Origin: Bacteroidales bacterium UBA5349 | Lineage (GTDB): Bacteria > Bacteroidota > Bacteroidia > Bacteroidales > Tenuifilaceae | Direction of reading: 5' to 3' | Assembly (NCBI GenBank): GCA_002410065.1 | Contig: DHQB01000009.1 | Span: forward strand, 212,070-276,069 | Length of the DNA: 64,000 nucleotides | In this document: piece by piece, positions 34,273 to 44,356 of the stretch | How the letters are laid out: each line of letters begins with the position of its first letter | Numbering within the stretch: the stretch's first letter is position 1 | Notes under the pieces: model-generated | What the model was told of the DNA's origin: nothing | The model's database searches: none | What the model saw: the letters and a program-made list of their open reading frames with translations, nothing else | Translations under genes and position numbers: made by a program

Positions 34273-36648
34273 TTAGTTAAACATATAGGATAGTCCTATG
34301 GTAAAGTTTCTTCCCATTTGGGGGCTATAGGGCATACTATAATCTAAATTTGGGTAAACGAAACCGCTATACTTTTCGTTCAGAATATTTTTACCCTTAA
34401 TCGTTATCATTAGGTTATCATCCAAGGTAATATTGGATGAAATATCGAGCGTAAAGAATCCATCGACATCAGAGAAAAGTTTGGAGTAGAGGGATTCAAA
34501 GGGAATAAGCACCCTAAGCCATTTGGTCATCCAAACCATATCCGTCCTTATGGAAAAGTTTTTGTGTGGCTGGGCCCATAAGCTTAATTGTCCCATATGC
34601 CTTGGCATTAGCTGTATGTTCGAAACAATAAACTCAACAAGTTCAGGGGCCTCTTCAGATTGGCGTGAGAGCGAAAGGTTAAGTTCACCGTGCATTTGGT
34701 ACTTTTCCACAATATTGTTTAAGCGCATGCTGGCTTGAAACCCGTAAAGCCTCGAAACGGCCTTGGATGAATTTATGAATTTTGAGGCCCACAAACTATC
34801 GTTAGCAGCCGTAGCAAGAGGATATTTAGCCAAATCAATGGGAACTTTAGTATTTACTATCGGATTGGTTATTTCATTAAAAAAGCCCGATAGGTTTGCT
34901 GTAAAGTTTTTCCCAACTTTAAGAATAAGGCCTAATTCCAAAGATTTGTAACCCTCTGGTTTTAACGAAGAATTTGGTAGGGTTACGTATTTAATCCTGC
35001 TGGGTTCACTCACTGGTACATAAGCAAACGATCTGTATGTCATTGAAGTTGGAGGAACTTTGTAGGCCAACCCGAACGATGTAAGCCCTGATAATCTTTT
35101 GTTTAGCTTGTATTGAAGGGCTACCCTAGGATTAAAACTAGAGCCATATAACGAGTTAACATCATATCTAGTACCAACAATAAAGTTAAACTTACGGTAT
35201 GTGGCAAAACCCTGAGCAAATGCAGATATGTTGTGTTGGCTAACTGGGTTATAGCCAAATTGGCCCATAATACCTTGTGACGGAAACTGTGAATCGTTAA
35301 ATGGTTTGTACCATTTGCTGCTAAAAGGGGTTTCGAGATAGTTGGTAAGCGGCAGATTATCTGATATTTGATAACTTCCTCCAACCACAATCTCTGAATT
35401 GCGAGTGGGGTTAATACTGAAAAAATGTTCAGCCAGTATATCTAGCGATTGTGAGTAAAGGTAAGCCCTATCTGTTCTAAAATGGGTAAGACCCATACTA
35501 GAGGTATTATCCATTGAGTAGGAGAGAGCAGAAATGTTAGTTGAAGTTGAAAAACCTCTAATATCATAGGAATATGATAACGAAAACTGTTGGATTTTAT
35601 CGGCCCAATAGTTCTGGGGATTGTCGAATCTACAGTACAATGGACTTAAGCCAAATGAGCTGTGTGTTTTTCTGTACATGGTATTGTAGGTAAACCCAAC
35701 TCCCCTAAATTTCAAATTAGCTCCAATTAAATGGCCAGATGATGCTGTTACCTCGTATAGAGGTTTGCTAAGCGAACCCTGATACGATAAACCATAGTGC
35801 TGCTCAATAAACTCCTGCTCGCTTATGCCATTATTGTTTAGTATTTCGGGGGTAATATCTATTGGATTGTACAATGTACCGTTTAAATCAACCTTTATAC
35901 CTTGTTGTTGCATTAAAATCAAGGGATTATAGGTTTGGGAATAACCTCTAAAGATATCTATATTAGGATGTTCCATCTTGTTAGCGTAAACAGTGTACTC
36001 CAAAATATTTCTGTTTTTGCCCGCTTTACCACCAACAGTAAAATTTGCGTAGTTATAATTTCCTTCGCCAACAAAAATATCTGCGCGTACAAAAGTTCCC
36101 TTAGTTGCCTCCTTTAGAATTATGTTGATAACGCCCGTTACAGCATCGGCACCATAAACGGCTGCAGCGGGCCCATAAATTACCTCTATGCGCTCTGCCT
36201 GCCTTATTGGGAGTTGGTGCGCTATGGGCATGCCAGCAACTACCGATGGCTTAATGGGAATATTATTTATTAGAATTTTGGCATATTGATTGCCCGGGAG
36301 TCCACGAATTTGAAAACTTTCACCATATTCTCCAGTACCCGGTTGTGAAACTCGCATTCCTGGCAAGCTCTTAAGTGCATCTGTAAGGGTGGTATACCCA
36401 TTCTTTACTATTTCCTCATGGGTAATAACGTAAATTTGAAATGGTAGATCGGTTATGTATTGTGCGCTTCTACTTACCGAAACAATCTTTACAGCACCAG
36501 TATCAACAGTTGTAGCCACATTTGATGCATCAAGAGAGAAAGATCTTATTATCGAGTGATTAAGACTATCCCGTTTTTCCTGTGCCATCAAATAAGTTGC
36601 TGAAGACAGCACACCAACAAGTACTAATATTTTAATAAATCTGGTCAT
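34273..36648 (-). CDS. TonB-dependent outer-membrane receptor
   Basis: 791 aa with signal peptide (MTRFIKILVLVGVLSSATYLMA). The plug domain is at ~55-185 (SAQYITDLPFQIYVITHEEI, TLTDALKSLPGMRVSQPG, IRGLPGNQYAKILINNIPI, AERIEVIYGPAAAVYGADAVTGVINI). A 22-strand barrel follows, ending in an aromatic-rich C-terminus (MGRNFTIGLSYMFN). It has no N-terminal CarboxypepD-like domain and no SusD partner, so it is of the classical siderophore/vitamin/heme type and not SusC. The substrate is unknown. The co-transcribed TPR-SpoIIE gene suggests a signalling link. Confidence 0.9.
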   Translation of the reverse strand: MTRFIKILVLVGVLSSATYLMAQEKRDSLNHSIIRSFSLDASNVATTVDTGAVKIVSVSRSAQYITDLPFQIYVITHEEIVKNGYTTLTDALKSLPGMRVSQPGTGEYGESFQIRGLPGNQYAKILINNIPIKPSVVAGMPIAHQLPIRQAERIEVIYGPAAAVYGADAVTGVINIILKEATKGTFVRADIFVGEGNYNYANFTVGGKAGKNRNILEYTVYANKMEHPNIDIFRGYSQTYNPLILMQQQGIKVDLNGTLYNPIDITPEILNNNGISEQEFIEQHYGLSYQGSLSKPLYEVTASSGHLIGANLKFRGVGFTYNTMYRKTHSSFGLSPLYCRFDNPQNYWADKIQQFSLSYSYDIRGFSTSTNISALSYSMDNTSSMGLTHFRTDRAYLYSQSLDILAEHFFSINPTRNSEIVVGGSYQISDNLPLTNYLETPFSSKWYKPFNDSQFPSQGIMGQFGYNPVSQHNISAFAQGFATYRKFNFIVGTRYDVNSLYGSSFNPRVALQYKLNKRLSGLTSFGLAYKVPPTSMTYRSFAYVPVSEPSRIKYVTLPNSSLKPEGYKSLELGLILKVGKNFTANLSGFFNEITNPIVNTKVPIDLAKYPLATAANDSLWASKFINSSKAVSRLYGFQASMRLNNIVEKYQMHGELNLSLSRQSEEAPELVEFIVSNIQLMPRHMGQLSLWAQPHKNFSIRTDMVWMTKWLRVLIPFESLYSKLFSDVDGFFTLDISSNITLDDNLMITIKGKNILNEKYSGFVYPNLDYSMPYSPQMGRNFTIGLSYMFN

Positions 36649-36764
36649 AAGGATTATAAATGCTGATGCAAGATATTAAAAAAAATACCTGATACATTAA
36701 AATTTCATGATTTATCTGGATGCAGATAAAAGTAGCAAAAATTTCAAAAGCACTATCTTTTCTG

Positions 36765-36772
36765 TACTTTTG
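36765..36772 (+). promoter_or_regulatory. -7 box before ung
   Basis: TACTTTTG matches TAnnTTTG, 23 bp before the ATG. A TTTC sits 19 bp upstream in the -33 position. Confidence 0.5.
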
Positions 36773-36795
36773 CAATTATCACAACACTTTTTTAA

Positions 36796-37482
36796 ATGGA
36801 ACATGTAACCCTAAACCCAGCAATTGAGCAGTCTTGGAAAGAGGTATTAAAGGATGAGTTTAATAAAGAATACTTTTCTAAGCTAAAGGAGTTTCTTGTT
36901 GAAGAAAAAAAACAAAGCATTGTATATCCCCCTGGTAACCTAATTTTCAACGCTTTTAATCATACTCCTTTTAACCAAGTTAAGATTGTTATGCTTGGTC
37001 AGGATCCATACCATGGACCAAATCAAGCGCATGGCTTATGCTTTTCTGTTCCAAAGGGTGTAGCTGTTCCGCCATCGCTAGTAAACATTTTTAAAGAGAT
37101 TAACAGTGATTTGGGGCTGCCCATACCTTTACATGGGAATTTAGAGAAATGGGCAAAACAAGGCGTTTTATTGCTTAATGCAACGCTTACGGTTAGGGCT
37201 CATCAGGCAGGCTCGCATCAAAAGAGAGGATGGGAGCAATTTACTGATGCAGCAATTGTAAAACTCTCAGAGCAAAGACAAAATATAATATTTATGCTTT
37301 GGGGAGCCTACGCACAGGCTAAAGCTAACTTAATTGATAACCAAAAGCATCATATACTCATGGCTCCGCACCCTTCACCACTGTCGGCCCATCGGGGATT
37401 TTTTGGGTGCAAGCATTTTTCTAAAGCCAATAAAACATTGAATGATAATGCAATGGGGGGCATTGAATGGAGTATTGATTAA
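36796..37482 (+). CDS. ung: Uracil-DNA glycosylase
   Basis: 228 aa, family 1 UDG. The water-activating loop is VMLGQDPYHGPNQAHGLCFSV (catalytic Asp in GQDPYHG); the uracil-binding segment is GVLLLNATLTVRAHQAGSH; the DNA-intercalation loop is MAPHPSPLSAHRGFFG. It removes uracil from DNA for base-excision repair. Its length is normal. It is followed 36 bp later by pdxB. Confidence 0.96.
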   Translation: MEHVTLNPAIEQSWKEVLKDEFNKEYFSKLKEFLVEEKKQSIVYPPGNLIFNAFNHTPFNQVKIVMLGQDPYHGPNQAHGLCFSVPKGVAVPPSLVNIFKEINSDLGLPIPLHGNLEKWAKQGVLLLNATLTVRAHQAGSHQKRGWEQFTDAAIVKLSEQRQNIIFMLWGAYAQAKANLIDNQKHHILMAPHPSPLSAHRGFFGCKHFSKANKTLNDNAMGGIEWSID

Positions 37483-37518
37483 ACTATTAAAATGATTAAA
37501 TATCATTTAAACTAAAAT

Positions 37519-38652
37519 ATGAGAATAGTAGCCGACATAGATATTCCCTACCTTAATGGTGTGTTCGAGCCATTTTCAAAAGAGGTAAAGTATTTTAAGG
37601 GTAGAGATATTGGGCAGAGTCAGATTAAGGATGCTGATATTCTTATTGTAAGAACTAGAACTATCTGCAATAAAGAGCTGTTGAGGGGCTCTAATGTTTC
37701 TGTTATTGCCACTGCAACAATAGGGACCGATCATATTGATATGGAATACTGCAATGCAAAAGGCATTAAAGTTTATAGCGCTCCGGGTTGCAATGCTGGC
37801 GGGGTTGTTCAGTGGGTGCTATCGGCAATCTTCTCCCTGTTAAAAAAGGCGGATTATACCGATTTAAACTCCTTAACACTAGGTATAATTGGGGTTGGAA
37901 ACATTGGTCAACGTTTAGCTGTATCTGCAAAAGCGCTAGGTTTTAATGTTTTACAGTGCGATCCTCCAAGAGAAGAAGCAGAAGGTAGTCGCCATTTTGT
38001 ATCCCTTAATCAGATTGCTAGCCAAAGCGATATAGTATCGCTGCATGTTCCGTTGACGTTTAAAGGCAGCTCTAAAACCCACCAAATGATAAGCGGTGAG
38101 TTTTTATCGAAATTAAAACCAAATACAATATTGCTGAATAGCTCTAGGGGCGGGGTTATTAATGAAAATCAGTTAGTAAAACAACTATTATCTAAAAACT
38201 TATTGGTTGGCCTAGATGTGTGGGAGAATGAACCTCATTTAAATGCAGAACTTCTAAGAAAAGTTAATATTGCAACTCCCCACATAGCAGGCTATAGTCT
38301 TGAGGGTAAAGTTAATGCTACCCGATTGGTTGTTGAATCACTATCCACACATTTTGGGTTAAATATCATCAGCACTGATTTAGGTAGATCTGATATTAAA
38401 GAGAAATATAAGATAATCATCGACAAGTATTTGTATAACAATACAATATGTTACAATGAATTATTCAATTTTATTTATTCAATACAAGATGATAGTAAAG
38501 AGTTTAAGGAATATCCTGAAAATTTTGAGCTAATTCGGAATAACTACAGTCTACGCAGGGAGTATAGTGCTTACACTATATTGAGTAATGGACTAAACGG
38601 GATTATGATAGATTGGGAGGAAATAGGTTTTTTTAGTACTAATAACCTATAA
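37519..38652 (+). CDS. pdxB: Erythronate-4-phosphate dehydrogenase
   Basis: 377 aa of the D-2-hydroxyacid dehydrogenase superfamily. Rossmann motif LGIIGVGNIGQRLAVSAKALG; catalytic residues in LNSSRGGVINE (Arg), LDVWENEP (Glu) and IATPHIAGYSLEGK (His). IGTDHIDMEYC near the start and the C-terminal DUF3410-like dimerisation part mark PdxB and set it apart from other family members. Second step of the DXP-dependent pyridoxal phosphate pathway. Its 3' end overlaps the convergent unknown gene by 14 bp. Confidence 0.9.
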   Translation: MRIVADIDIPYLNGVFEPFSKEVKYFKGRDIGQSQIKDADILIVRTRTICNKELLRGSNVSVIATATIGTDHIDMEYCNAKGIKVYSAPGCNAGGVVQWVLSAIFSLLKKADYTDLNSLTLGIIGVGNIGQRLAVSAKALGFNVLQCDPPREEAEGSRHFVSLNQIASQSDIVSLHVPLTFKGSSKTHQMISGEFLSKLKPNTILLNSSRGGVINENQLVKQLLSKNLLVGLDVWENEPHLNAELLRKVNIATPHIAGYSLEGKVNATRLVVESLSTHFGLNIISTDLGRSDIKEKYKIIIDKYLYNNTICYNELFNFIYSIQDDSKEFKEYPENFELIRNNYSLRREYSAYTILSNGLNGIMIDWEEIGFFSTNNL

Positions 38653-39097
38653 ACCAAAAGTTTCTCTCTTCATTAATACATCTGTCAACTAAGGCTATAA
38701 TATCTCTATTTATAACTACAAGCCTTCTGAGGTAAAACTTCCAGCATTGCTCCCATAAAGGATCAACTTTAGTGAGTTCACGAATTAGATCCTTTCCAAG
38801 AAATATGCTCGTTACATACTTTTTAAACTCATCAATATTTTCAATCAGAACAAGCTTGCCAAGGTTGGCATCCAACTCGTTCCTAAGTGGTATTATTTTT
38901 CGGGTATTGAATAGCGCTGAGTCAAGAGCATCAAAAAGGTGATTACTCCGCTCAAAGCATCCTGCATAAATGTTGAAAACATTTGCATTTAGGAATAGCG
39001 ATTCATCATCGCACTTATTGTATGTCTCGCTAGTACCTGTTATGTTGAATTCAACAAAGTCAATACATTCGTTCTTGGTTATTAACCCAAGCTTCAT
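38639..39097 (-). CDS. Protein of unknown function
   Basis: 152 aa; I do not recognise the family. It is soluble, without signal or membrane helix, and mixed alpha/beta in appearance (MKLGLITKNECIDFVEFNI; FKKYVTSIFLGKDLIRELTK; LRRLVVINRDIIALVDRC). Codon use resembles that of its neighbours. It lies 70 bp downstream of the ABC transporter gene on the same strand and may be in its operon. Confidence 0.65.
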   Translation of the reverse strand: MKLGLITKNECIDFVEFNITGTSETYNKCDDESLFLNANVFNIYAGCFERSNHLFDALDSALFNTRKIIPLRNELDANLGKLVLIENIDEFKKYVTSIFLGKDLIRELTKVDPLWEQCWKFYLRRLVVINRDIIALVDRCINEERNFWFIGY

Positions 39098-39167
39098 AGT
39101 TAATAAAATTAATTAAGTAAAATTAGTAATTAAAGTGCTAACACACAACAACCGATAAAAAAGAGTT

Positions 39168-42100
39168 CTATTTTGGAATATACCTTGCAATTCGCTTGGC
39201 CAATCTACGGAATTTAAACCGCTCAAGGTATTGATTTATTGCTCTTAGCATATTTGTTAATAGGGCAATGTAGAGCATAAATGTCATCATAAAAATAGTT
39301 AATGCATTAAACCAAACAGTATCAATAAAGGTATTACCTATTCTTTTTGAGGGAGCAAAAAGGTGTGCTCTTCCAATCTTTGATGTGGGCAGAGCATGAG
39401 CTAGATTGTACTTTCTTATGATTCTGTGGGGATAAATGGCAATTTTCTCAATACTATTTCTTCCTAGCATAACTTCTTCCAAGGCGTTATTGTGATAATG
39501 TCTTTTTAAGGCATGCACATTCTCAACGCTTCCTAAAATCTGGGTTAGTTCAACATAAATTGAATCCCTTTTTCTTATTGCATCTCGTTGTTTTTGCTGC
39601 AAAACTTGTCGAATATCTACAAGAAAATTTTCTATCTCTTCAATTTCCTCATGTGATACGAAAGTAGGATTGAACTCAAGATTTGCTGCTGCTTCACTGA
39701 ATTGATTAAGGTATGGATATTCCAGTAAACGGGTAATTTCCTTGTTAACCAGATTTAGCTCGTTGCGTGTAACAGTTGTAATTTTTTGGTTATAAATGCT
39801 AATCGACGCTTCATGGATCTTAGTTTGAAGTCTGGGGATTAGCAAAAGCGTATAGTATCCATTATTACTAATATCCTGTTCAAATTCAAAAAAGTGTTGG
39901 TTAAACTTATTGTTCTTAAACTGATTAACACACAGCGCCTCATACGACCATCGGGCTGGGTTAAAATCGCCCACAACGGGCACATACTCTGGGTGCCTAA
40001 TGGAGTAGTGAAGCTTATCGTAGTTTACTACAACACCACTTAGTAGAAGCATTGGAATAATAATTAGCGGAATGGTTATGTATATACTTACTATAGAGTT
40101 TAATGCAGCCGAAATATTTAAACCGATAAGATTTCCGCAAAGTGCTGTTAAGAAGAGTATTAACCATTGACTAAAAAATAGTCCATTTATCTCTAGTACA
40201 TGGCTTCCTATAGCAACAAAAAACAGGGTTTGTAAAGCCGAAAAAAGGCCAAGTGTTAAAACCTTAGAGTTGATGTAGCTGAAATAGCTAAGATTAAGGA
40301 ATTTTTCTCGTTGTCGTACCTTCTTATCTCTAATTATCTCTTCGGCACTAATGGTGAGCCCCATAAAAAGAGATGCAATTACGCTCATAAACAGATAACT
40401 TGGTATATTATCGTTTAGACTAAAGATATACTCATTGGGATTATTTAGCGTTCCGCTAATGTATTTAGAGAAGAAGCCCAGGAGTAGAGCTAGCAGCGGT
40501 GCCTCTATCAGAGCAATTAGCATAAATTGTCTGTTTGCTAGCTTGCTTAGCACGTTTCTGCGAAAGAACAGTTTACTCTGCTGCCATCTGTTAGGAGTGC
40601 TAAAGTTATTTGCAGGTAGGCTATGCTTGTCTAGGTGTGATTTTGGAAGTATTTTAGGTTGAATTTTCTTTAAATATAGCTCGTACCATTCAGAAGCCGA
40701 ACGTTTTCTCTTTCGGGTAAGTTTACCGTATTCGTTCACAACCCTCGATTCAACCACCCTTAATATCTGCTCAGTATTCACATTTCCACAGCATAAGCAC
40801 TCACTCTCATCGGCCTTTAAGAACTGTCCTTCATGTCTAAAGTAAACAATCGCATCCATTGGGTTTCCTTGGAATATGGCTCTTCCGCCTTGATCCATAA
40901 CCACAATCTTATCGAATAGTTTATAAATATCTGATGAAGGCTGATGAACATTGGCTATAACCACTTTACCCTTAAATGTTTGTCTTTTAAGCATTAGGAT
41001 AATCCGTTCCGAATCGAAGGAGGAGAGACCTGAGGTTGGCTCGTCCACAAAAAGGATGGCAGGCTCACGGATTAGCTCCATTGCAATGTTTAACCTTTTC
41101 CGTTGCCCACCGCTAATAAACTTGTTTAATGGGTTACCTACTTTTAGATTACGTGCTTCTATCAAATCAAAATCTTTAAGCGTTTCGTCTATAAGTTCCT
41201 CTATTTCTTTCTCACTCTTTTTGCTAAAGCAAAACTTTGCTCCAAAGTATAAATTTTGGTAAACGGTTAAATCCTCTACCAATAAATCATCTTGTGGAAC
41301 ATATCCTATGACTTTTTTTAATGAATTTTTATTGTCCTGTAAACAATGGCCATTAATAAGTATTCTTCCGCCATAGGGTTTTAAGTTACCATTCAGCAAG
41401 TTTATCAGCGTTGATTTCCCCACACCGCTCCCCCCCATAATTGCTATAAACTGCCCCGAGTAAGCATCAAAAGTAAAGGGGTAAATACCATCCTTGCTTC
41501 CTTTATGCTTATACTCAATTTCTTCGGCAGTTATCCTAATGTTTGTCTTACTCCACGACTGAAAGAATGTGCCTGCTATAAAGCTAAAGTAAATAGGCTT
41601 AATCCTAGGGCTCCTAATAACACCTCCTGCTCCAAAAATATAGGTGCGTCCAGGGTTTAAAATCTTGCTATTCAGGAAAATATCGCTATCCCCAAAATAT
41701 TTCACCAACAATATGTTTGTGCTTGGGATGTGAAGAAAAAATACTACTCCCTGTAAATTAGCATGCTTAAATTGATGAATTTTGTTGCTTGTTTGCAGAT
41801 TTGAATCACCATAATAAGCTATTACCTGCGGATTCTCAGGTATTTCTTCAGGGGTAGTGGCTATTATAAATTTTTTACCATTGGAGTATTCCTCCTCTGG
41901 CATATATAACATGCTTGCAATGTGTTTAATAAGATCGAACTCCTGAAGTGAAAGATATCCTGTATCTGAAACAAACTCTATGAGTTGAAGTATGATCCAG
42001 ACCTTTTGATGCTGTTCAAATTCCGTATTTATTGAATCGCATATTTTATCAATATTATCAAAAGACAAACTTTGATTTATCCCTTTTTCCTTTTTTAACT

Positions 42101-42278
42101 TCTTTTCGGTTTTAACCAGTCCTATATCGATTAAATATTGATCAATTTGATCGCTACTAAACTCAACCTTTAAGAATTTTGCAATTACCTTTAAAGCAGG
42201 CTCAGAAATTTCGCCTGTTTCTGAATTGACAATGATTGCAAAAAGATGAATTAAGGACTTAAGCAACGATTCGTTCAT
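39168..42278 (-). CDS. ABC-2 type transporter, fused ATPase-permease with N-terminal helical domain
   Basis: 1036 aa. Residues 1-~130 form an acidic helical region (LIHLFAIIVNSETGEISEPAL...), perhaps TerB-like. A ~100-residue domain follows (VIAYYGDSNLQTSNKI, YIFGAGGVIRSPRIKP). The ABC ATPase is at ~250-470: Walker A MGGSGVGKSTLINLL, signature ISGGQRKRLNIAMEL, Walker B ILFVDEPTSGLSS. Membrane helices lie at ~585-770 (LLALLLGFFSKYI, SYLFMSVIASLFMGL, IPLIIIPMLLLSGVVV), then a ~200-residue charged coiled-coil region, with one last helix near the C-terminus. The order ATPase-before-membrane and the STSGLSS motif resemble ABCG-type half-transporters. The cargo is unknown. Confidence 0.85.
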   Translation of the reverse strand: MNESLLKSLIHLFAIIVNSETGEISEPALKVIAKFLKVEFSSDQIDQYLIDIGLVKTEKKLKKEKGINQSLSFDNIDKICDSINTEFEQHQKVWIILQLIEFVSDTGYLSLQEFDLIKHIASMLYMPEEEYSNGKKFIIATTPEEIPENPQVIAYYGDSNLQTSNKIHQFKHANLQGVVFFLHIPSTNILLVKYFGDSDIFLNSKILNPGRTYIFGAGGVIRSPRIKPIYFSFIAGTFFQSWSKTNIRITAEEIEYKHKGSKDGIYPFTFDAYSGQFIAIMGGSGVGKSTLINLLNGNLKPYGGRILINGHCLQDNKNSLKKVIGYVPQDDLLVEDLTVYQNLYFGAKFCFSKKSEKEIEELIDETLKDFDLIEARNLKVGNPLNKFISGGQRKRLNIAMELIREPAILFVDEPTSGLSSFDSERIILMLKRQTFKGKVVIANVHQPSSDIYKLFDKIVVMDQGGRAIFQGNPMDAIVYFRHEGQFLKADESECLCCGNVNTEQILRVVESRVVNEYGKLTRKRKRSASEWYELYLKKIQPKILPKSHLDKHSLPANNFSTPNRWQQSKLFFRRNVLSKLANRQFMLIALIEAPLLALLLGFFSKYISGTLNNPNEYIFSLNDNIPSYLFMSVIASLFMGLTISAEEIIRDKKVRQREKFLNLSYFSYINSKVLTLGLFSALQTLFFVAIGSHVLEINGLFFSQWLILFLTALCGNLIGLNISAALNSIVSIYITIPLIIIPMLLLSGVVVNYDKLHYSIRHPEYVPVVGDFNPARWSYEALCVNQFKNNKFNQHFFEFEQDISNNGYYTLLLIPRLQTKIHEASISIYNQKITTVTRNELNLVNKEITRLLEYPYLNQFSEAAANLEFNPTFVSHEEIEEIENFLVDIRQVLQQKQRDAIRKRDSIYVELTQILGSVENVHALKRHYHNNALEEVMLGRNSIEKIAIYPHRIIRKYNLAHALPTSKIGRAHLFAPSKRIGNTFIDTVWFNALTIFMMTFMLYIALLTNMLRAINQYLERFKFRRLAKRIARYIPK

Positions 42279-42840
42279 GAAGCATTAAGATTAGAATGAT
42301 AAAAAGTATTAAATGAACTAATTAGTATCTCAACAAAGGTTCCTTCAAAAGAGAATATGGTAGGAGTAAAGTTGAGAACTGTTACTTTGATTTTTGCTAA
42401 GTTAACAAAGTTTAACACTGGTAAAATTACAAAAGATATTAGCAAAATAACTAAAAAGTAGTTTCTTAGTTATAACAATGTTAGAGGCAATCACTCACTC
42501 TATAATACATTATAACATTCTCCATACTTCAGGTATATATCGTATTTTTAAAGACAAAGAAGTGATTATAGTATAAATTTATGCCAAAAAAGTTTTGTTA
42601 TTTAAATAACATTCCAACCTTTATAGGTCATTATAATTCAGTATCATTTGCTTTATGCTCATGCTCAACATTGTATAACATTTAGTGCAAATGGTTAAAA
42701 TAAATGAGTTTTATCACATAAGTTTCCGCCAATTTTTTTTAGTTTTGTTTATGCTTAAATTAAGCAGAACACCTTTTTTATCGAAAGCAAATATTAATAA
42801 CAAACTATAGTGTAACATAATTCTATTTGGAGGAAAAGTT
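42279..42840. other. 560-bp AT-rich divergent intergenic region
   Basis: No ORF or RNA gene is seen. It separates the leftward ABC transporter from the rightward V-ATPase operon and must hold both promoters. TAGTTTTG (42740-42747) fits the -7 box for the ATPase operon and gives an ~85-nt leader. No strong hairpin or repeat is evident. Confidence 0.5.
42740..42747 (+). promoter_or_regulatory. -7 box of the V/A-ATPase operon
   Basis: TAGTTTTG matches TAnnTTTG exactly. No convincing -33 TTG lies at 19-21 bp. Confidence 0.4.
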
Positions 42841-43458
42841 ATGCAGAACAAGCTTCAAGAACTCACTGAGAAAATTTACAATGAGGGCTTAACAAAAGGA
42901 ACAGAGGAGGCTAATCTATTGGTGAATAAGGCCAAAGAGGATGCTTCAAAAATTATTGCCGATGCTAAAAAGCATGCAGAACAAATTGTTGCTCAATCAA
43001 AAAAGGAGGCTGCGGATCTAAAAAAGAACGTTGAAACCGAGATTGGAATCTCTGCAAGACAGGTTGTTAGCGCCCTAAAGCAGGATATCTCTAAATTAAT
43101 AGAGACTAAGATTATACAATCTCCGATTACGGATGCACTTAAGGACACAGAATTTATTAAGAAAATGATTGAGACAGCCCTTAAGAATTGGAATCCTAAC
43201 TCAACCGATCAGGTTACCCTTAAAGTATTGCTCCCTGCTGAAAAAGAAAAAGAGCTAAAAGAGTACCTTTCAAAAAAGGTAATGACTACTCTAAATCAGA
43301 ACTTTGAGGTTGTTGCCGATAAGAACCTTAAATATGGCTTTAAAATAGGCCCACAGGATGGTAGTTTCTTTATTAGTTTTTCTGATTTAGATTTCGAAAA
43401 CTTATTTAGGGAGTATATGCGCCCTCGAATTATAGAAATGCTCTTTGGAGGGAAATAG
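42841..43458 (+). CDS. atpE: V/A-type ATPase subunit E (peripheral stalk)
   Basis: 205 aa. The N-terminal half is one charged helix (MQNKLQELTEKIYNEGLTKGTEEANLLVNKAKEDASKIIADAKK), and the C-terminal half is a compact alpha/beta domain. This is the layout of the V-type E subunit, which links the A3B3 head to the membrane part as a stator. It is the first gene of a seven-gene operon; the next gene starts 1 bp after its stop. No subunit G/H partner gene is seen. Confidence 0.85.
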   Translation: MQNKLQELTEKIYNEGLTKGTEEANLLVNKAKEDASKIIADAKKHAEQIVAQSKKEAADLKKNVETEIGISARQVVSALKQDISKLIETKIIQSPITDALKDTEFIKKMIETALKNWNPNSTDQVTLKVLLPAEKEKELKEYLSKKVMTTLNQNFEVVADKNLKYGFKIGPQDGSFFISFSDLDFENLFREYMRPRIIEMLFGGK

Positions 43459-43459
43459 C

Positions 43460-44326
43460 ATGGCGAGAGAGTACTACTATCTTATTGCTGGGTTACCCGA
43501 CCTATTTATCGATCAGGATCGAAAGGATTTTAATTTCGTTAAGCTAAAAAACGAGATTAAGGAAAACATTCACCCTGATGATTATAAATTGGTTGAAACG
43601 CTATTTCTCGAATATGATAATGAGAATTTCCTAAACTCCATTCTTAATCATAACCAGGAGTTTAGCCCTCTGGGCAAATTTCCACAGGATTTATTTAAGG
43701 AATTTGATGAAAATCTCAAAGAGTTTCCTGAGTACATCCAAAAGTTTTATAGTTCTATTAAGGGAAAGGATGATGAGACTGATGAGGAAGAACTTGATAA
43801 TAACCTGCACTATTCCGATAAAGTAGAGAAGATTCCTGAGGTAAAATTTCAGGAGTTGTTTTATGCGTACGTAAAACGCTCAGAAAACCGCTTTTTAAAG
43901 GAATGGTTCAGTTTCCTTTTAGTGTATAACAATATCCTTGCGGCAATAAATGCCCGCAAAAACGCTATTGATATAAGCCCTCAGTTGATTGGTGGCGGAG
44001 AACTCATTGAATCGTTATCTAGAAGCCAAGCAGCTGATTTTGGCCTAAAAAATGAAATCGAATTTCTTGATCCAATACTCCAAATTACAGAGCAAACCGA
44101 TATTTTTGAGCGCGAGCGCCGCCTCGATATGCTTAAATGGAATATGGCCGACGAACTTACAACATTTGACTATTTCAATATCAATAAAATATTGGCTTTT
44201 CTAGTAAAAGCAGGTATAACTTACCGTTGGAGCAAACTCGACAGTAAAATAGGTGCCGAGATGTTTGATAAACTTGTTGCCGATATTCGGAAAACGTACG
44301 AGTTGCCCAAAGAATTTGAACAATAG
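43460..44326 (+). CDS. DUF2764 protein in the V-ATPase operon (possible subunit C equivalent)
   Basis: About 288 aa from the ATG at 43460; the TTG at 43445 overlaps the E gene. It starts MAREYYYLIAGLPDLFIDQDRK and contains an acidic stretch (DDETDEEELDNN). It has no membrane segment. DUF2764 genes occupy this slot, between E and A, in Bacteroidota V/A-ATPase operons. Because no recognisable C/d subunit (the funnel joining rotor shaft D to the K ring) is encoded, this all-helical protein is the natural candidate for that role. That is inference from position and predicted fold only. Confidence 0.75.
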   Translation: MAREYYYLIAGLPDLFIDQDRKDFNFVKLKNEIKENIHPDDYKLVETLFLEYDNENFLNSILNHNQEFSPLGKFPQDLFKEFDENLKEFPEYIQKFYSSIKGKDDETDEEELDNNLHYSDKVEKIPEVKFQELFYAYVKRSENRFLKEWFSFLLVYNNILAAINARKNAIDISPQLIGGGELIESLSRSQAADFGLKNEIEFLDPILQITEQTDIFERERRLDMLKWNMADELTTFDYFNINKILAFLVKAGITYRWSKLDSKIGAEMFDKLVADIRKTYELPKEFEQ

Positions 44327-44356
44327 CAACGACATATTAAATCAAAATGTAAATAA

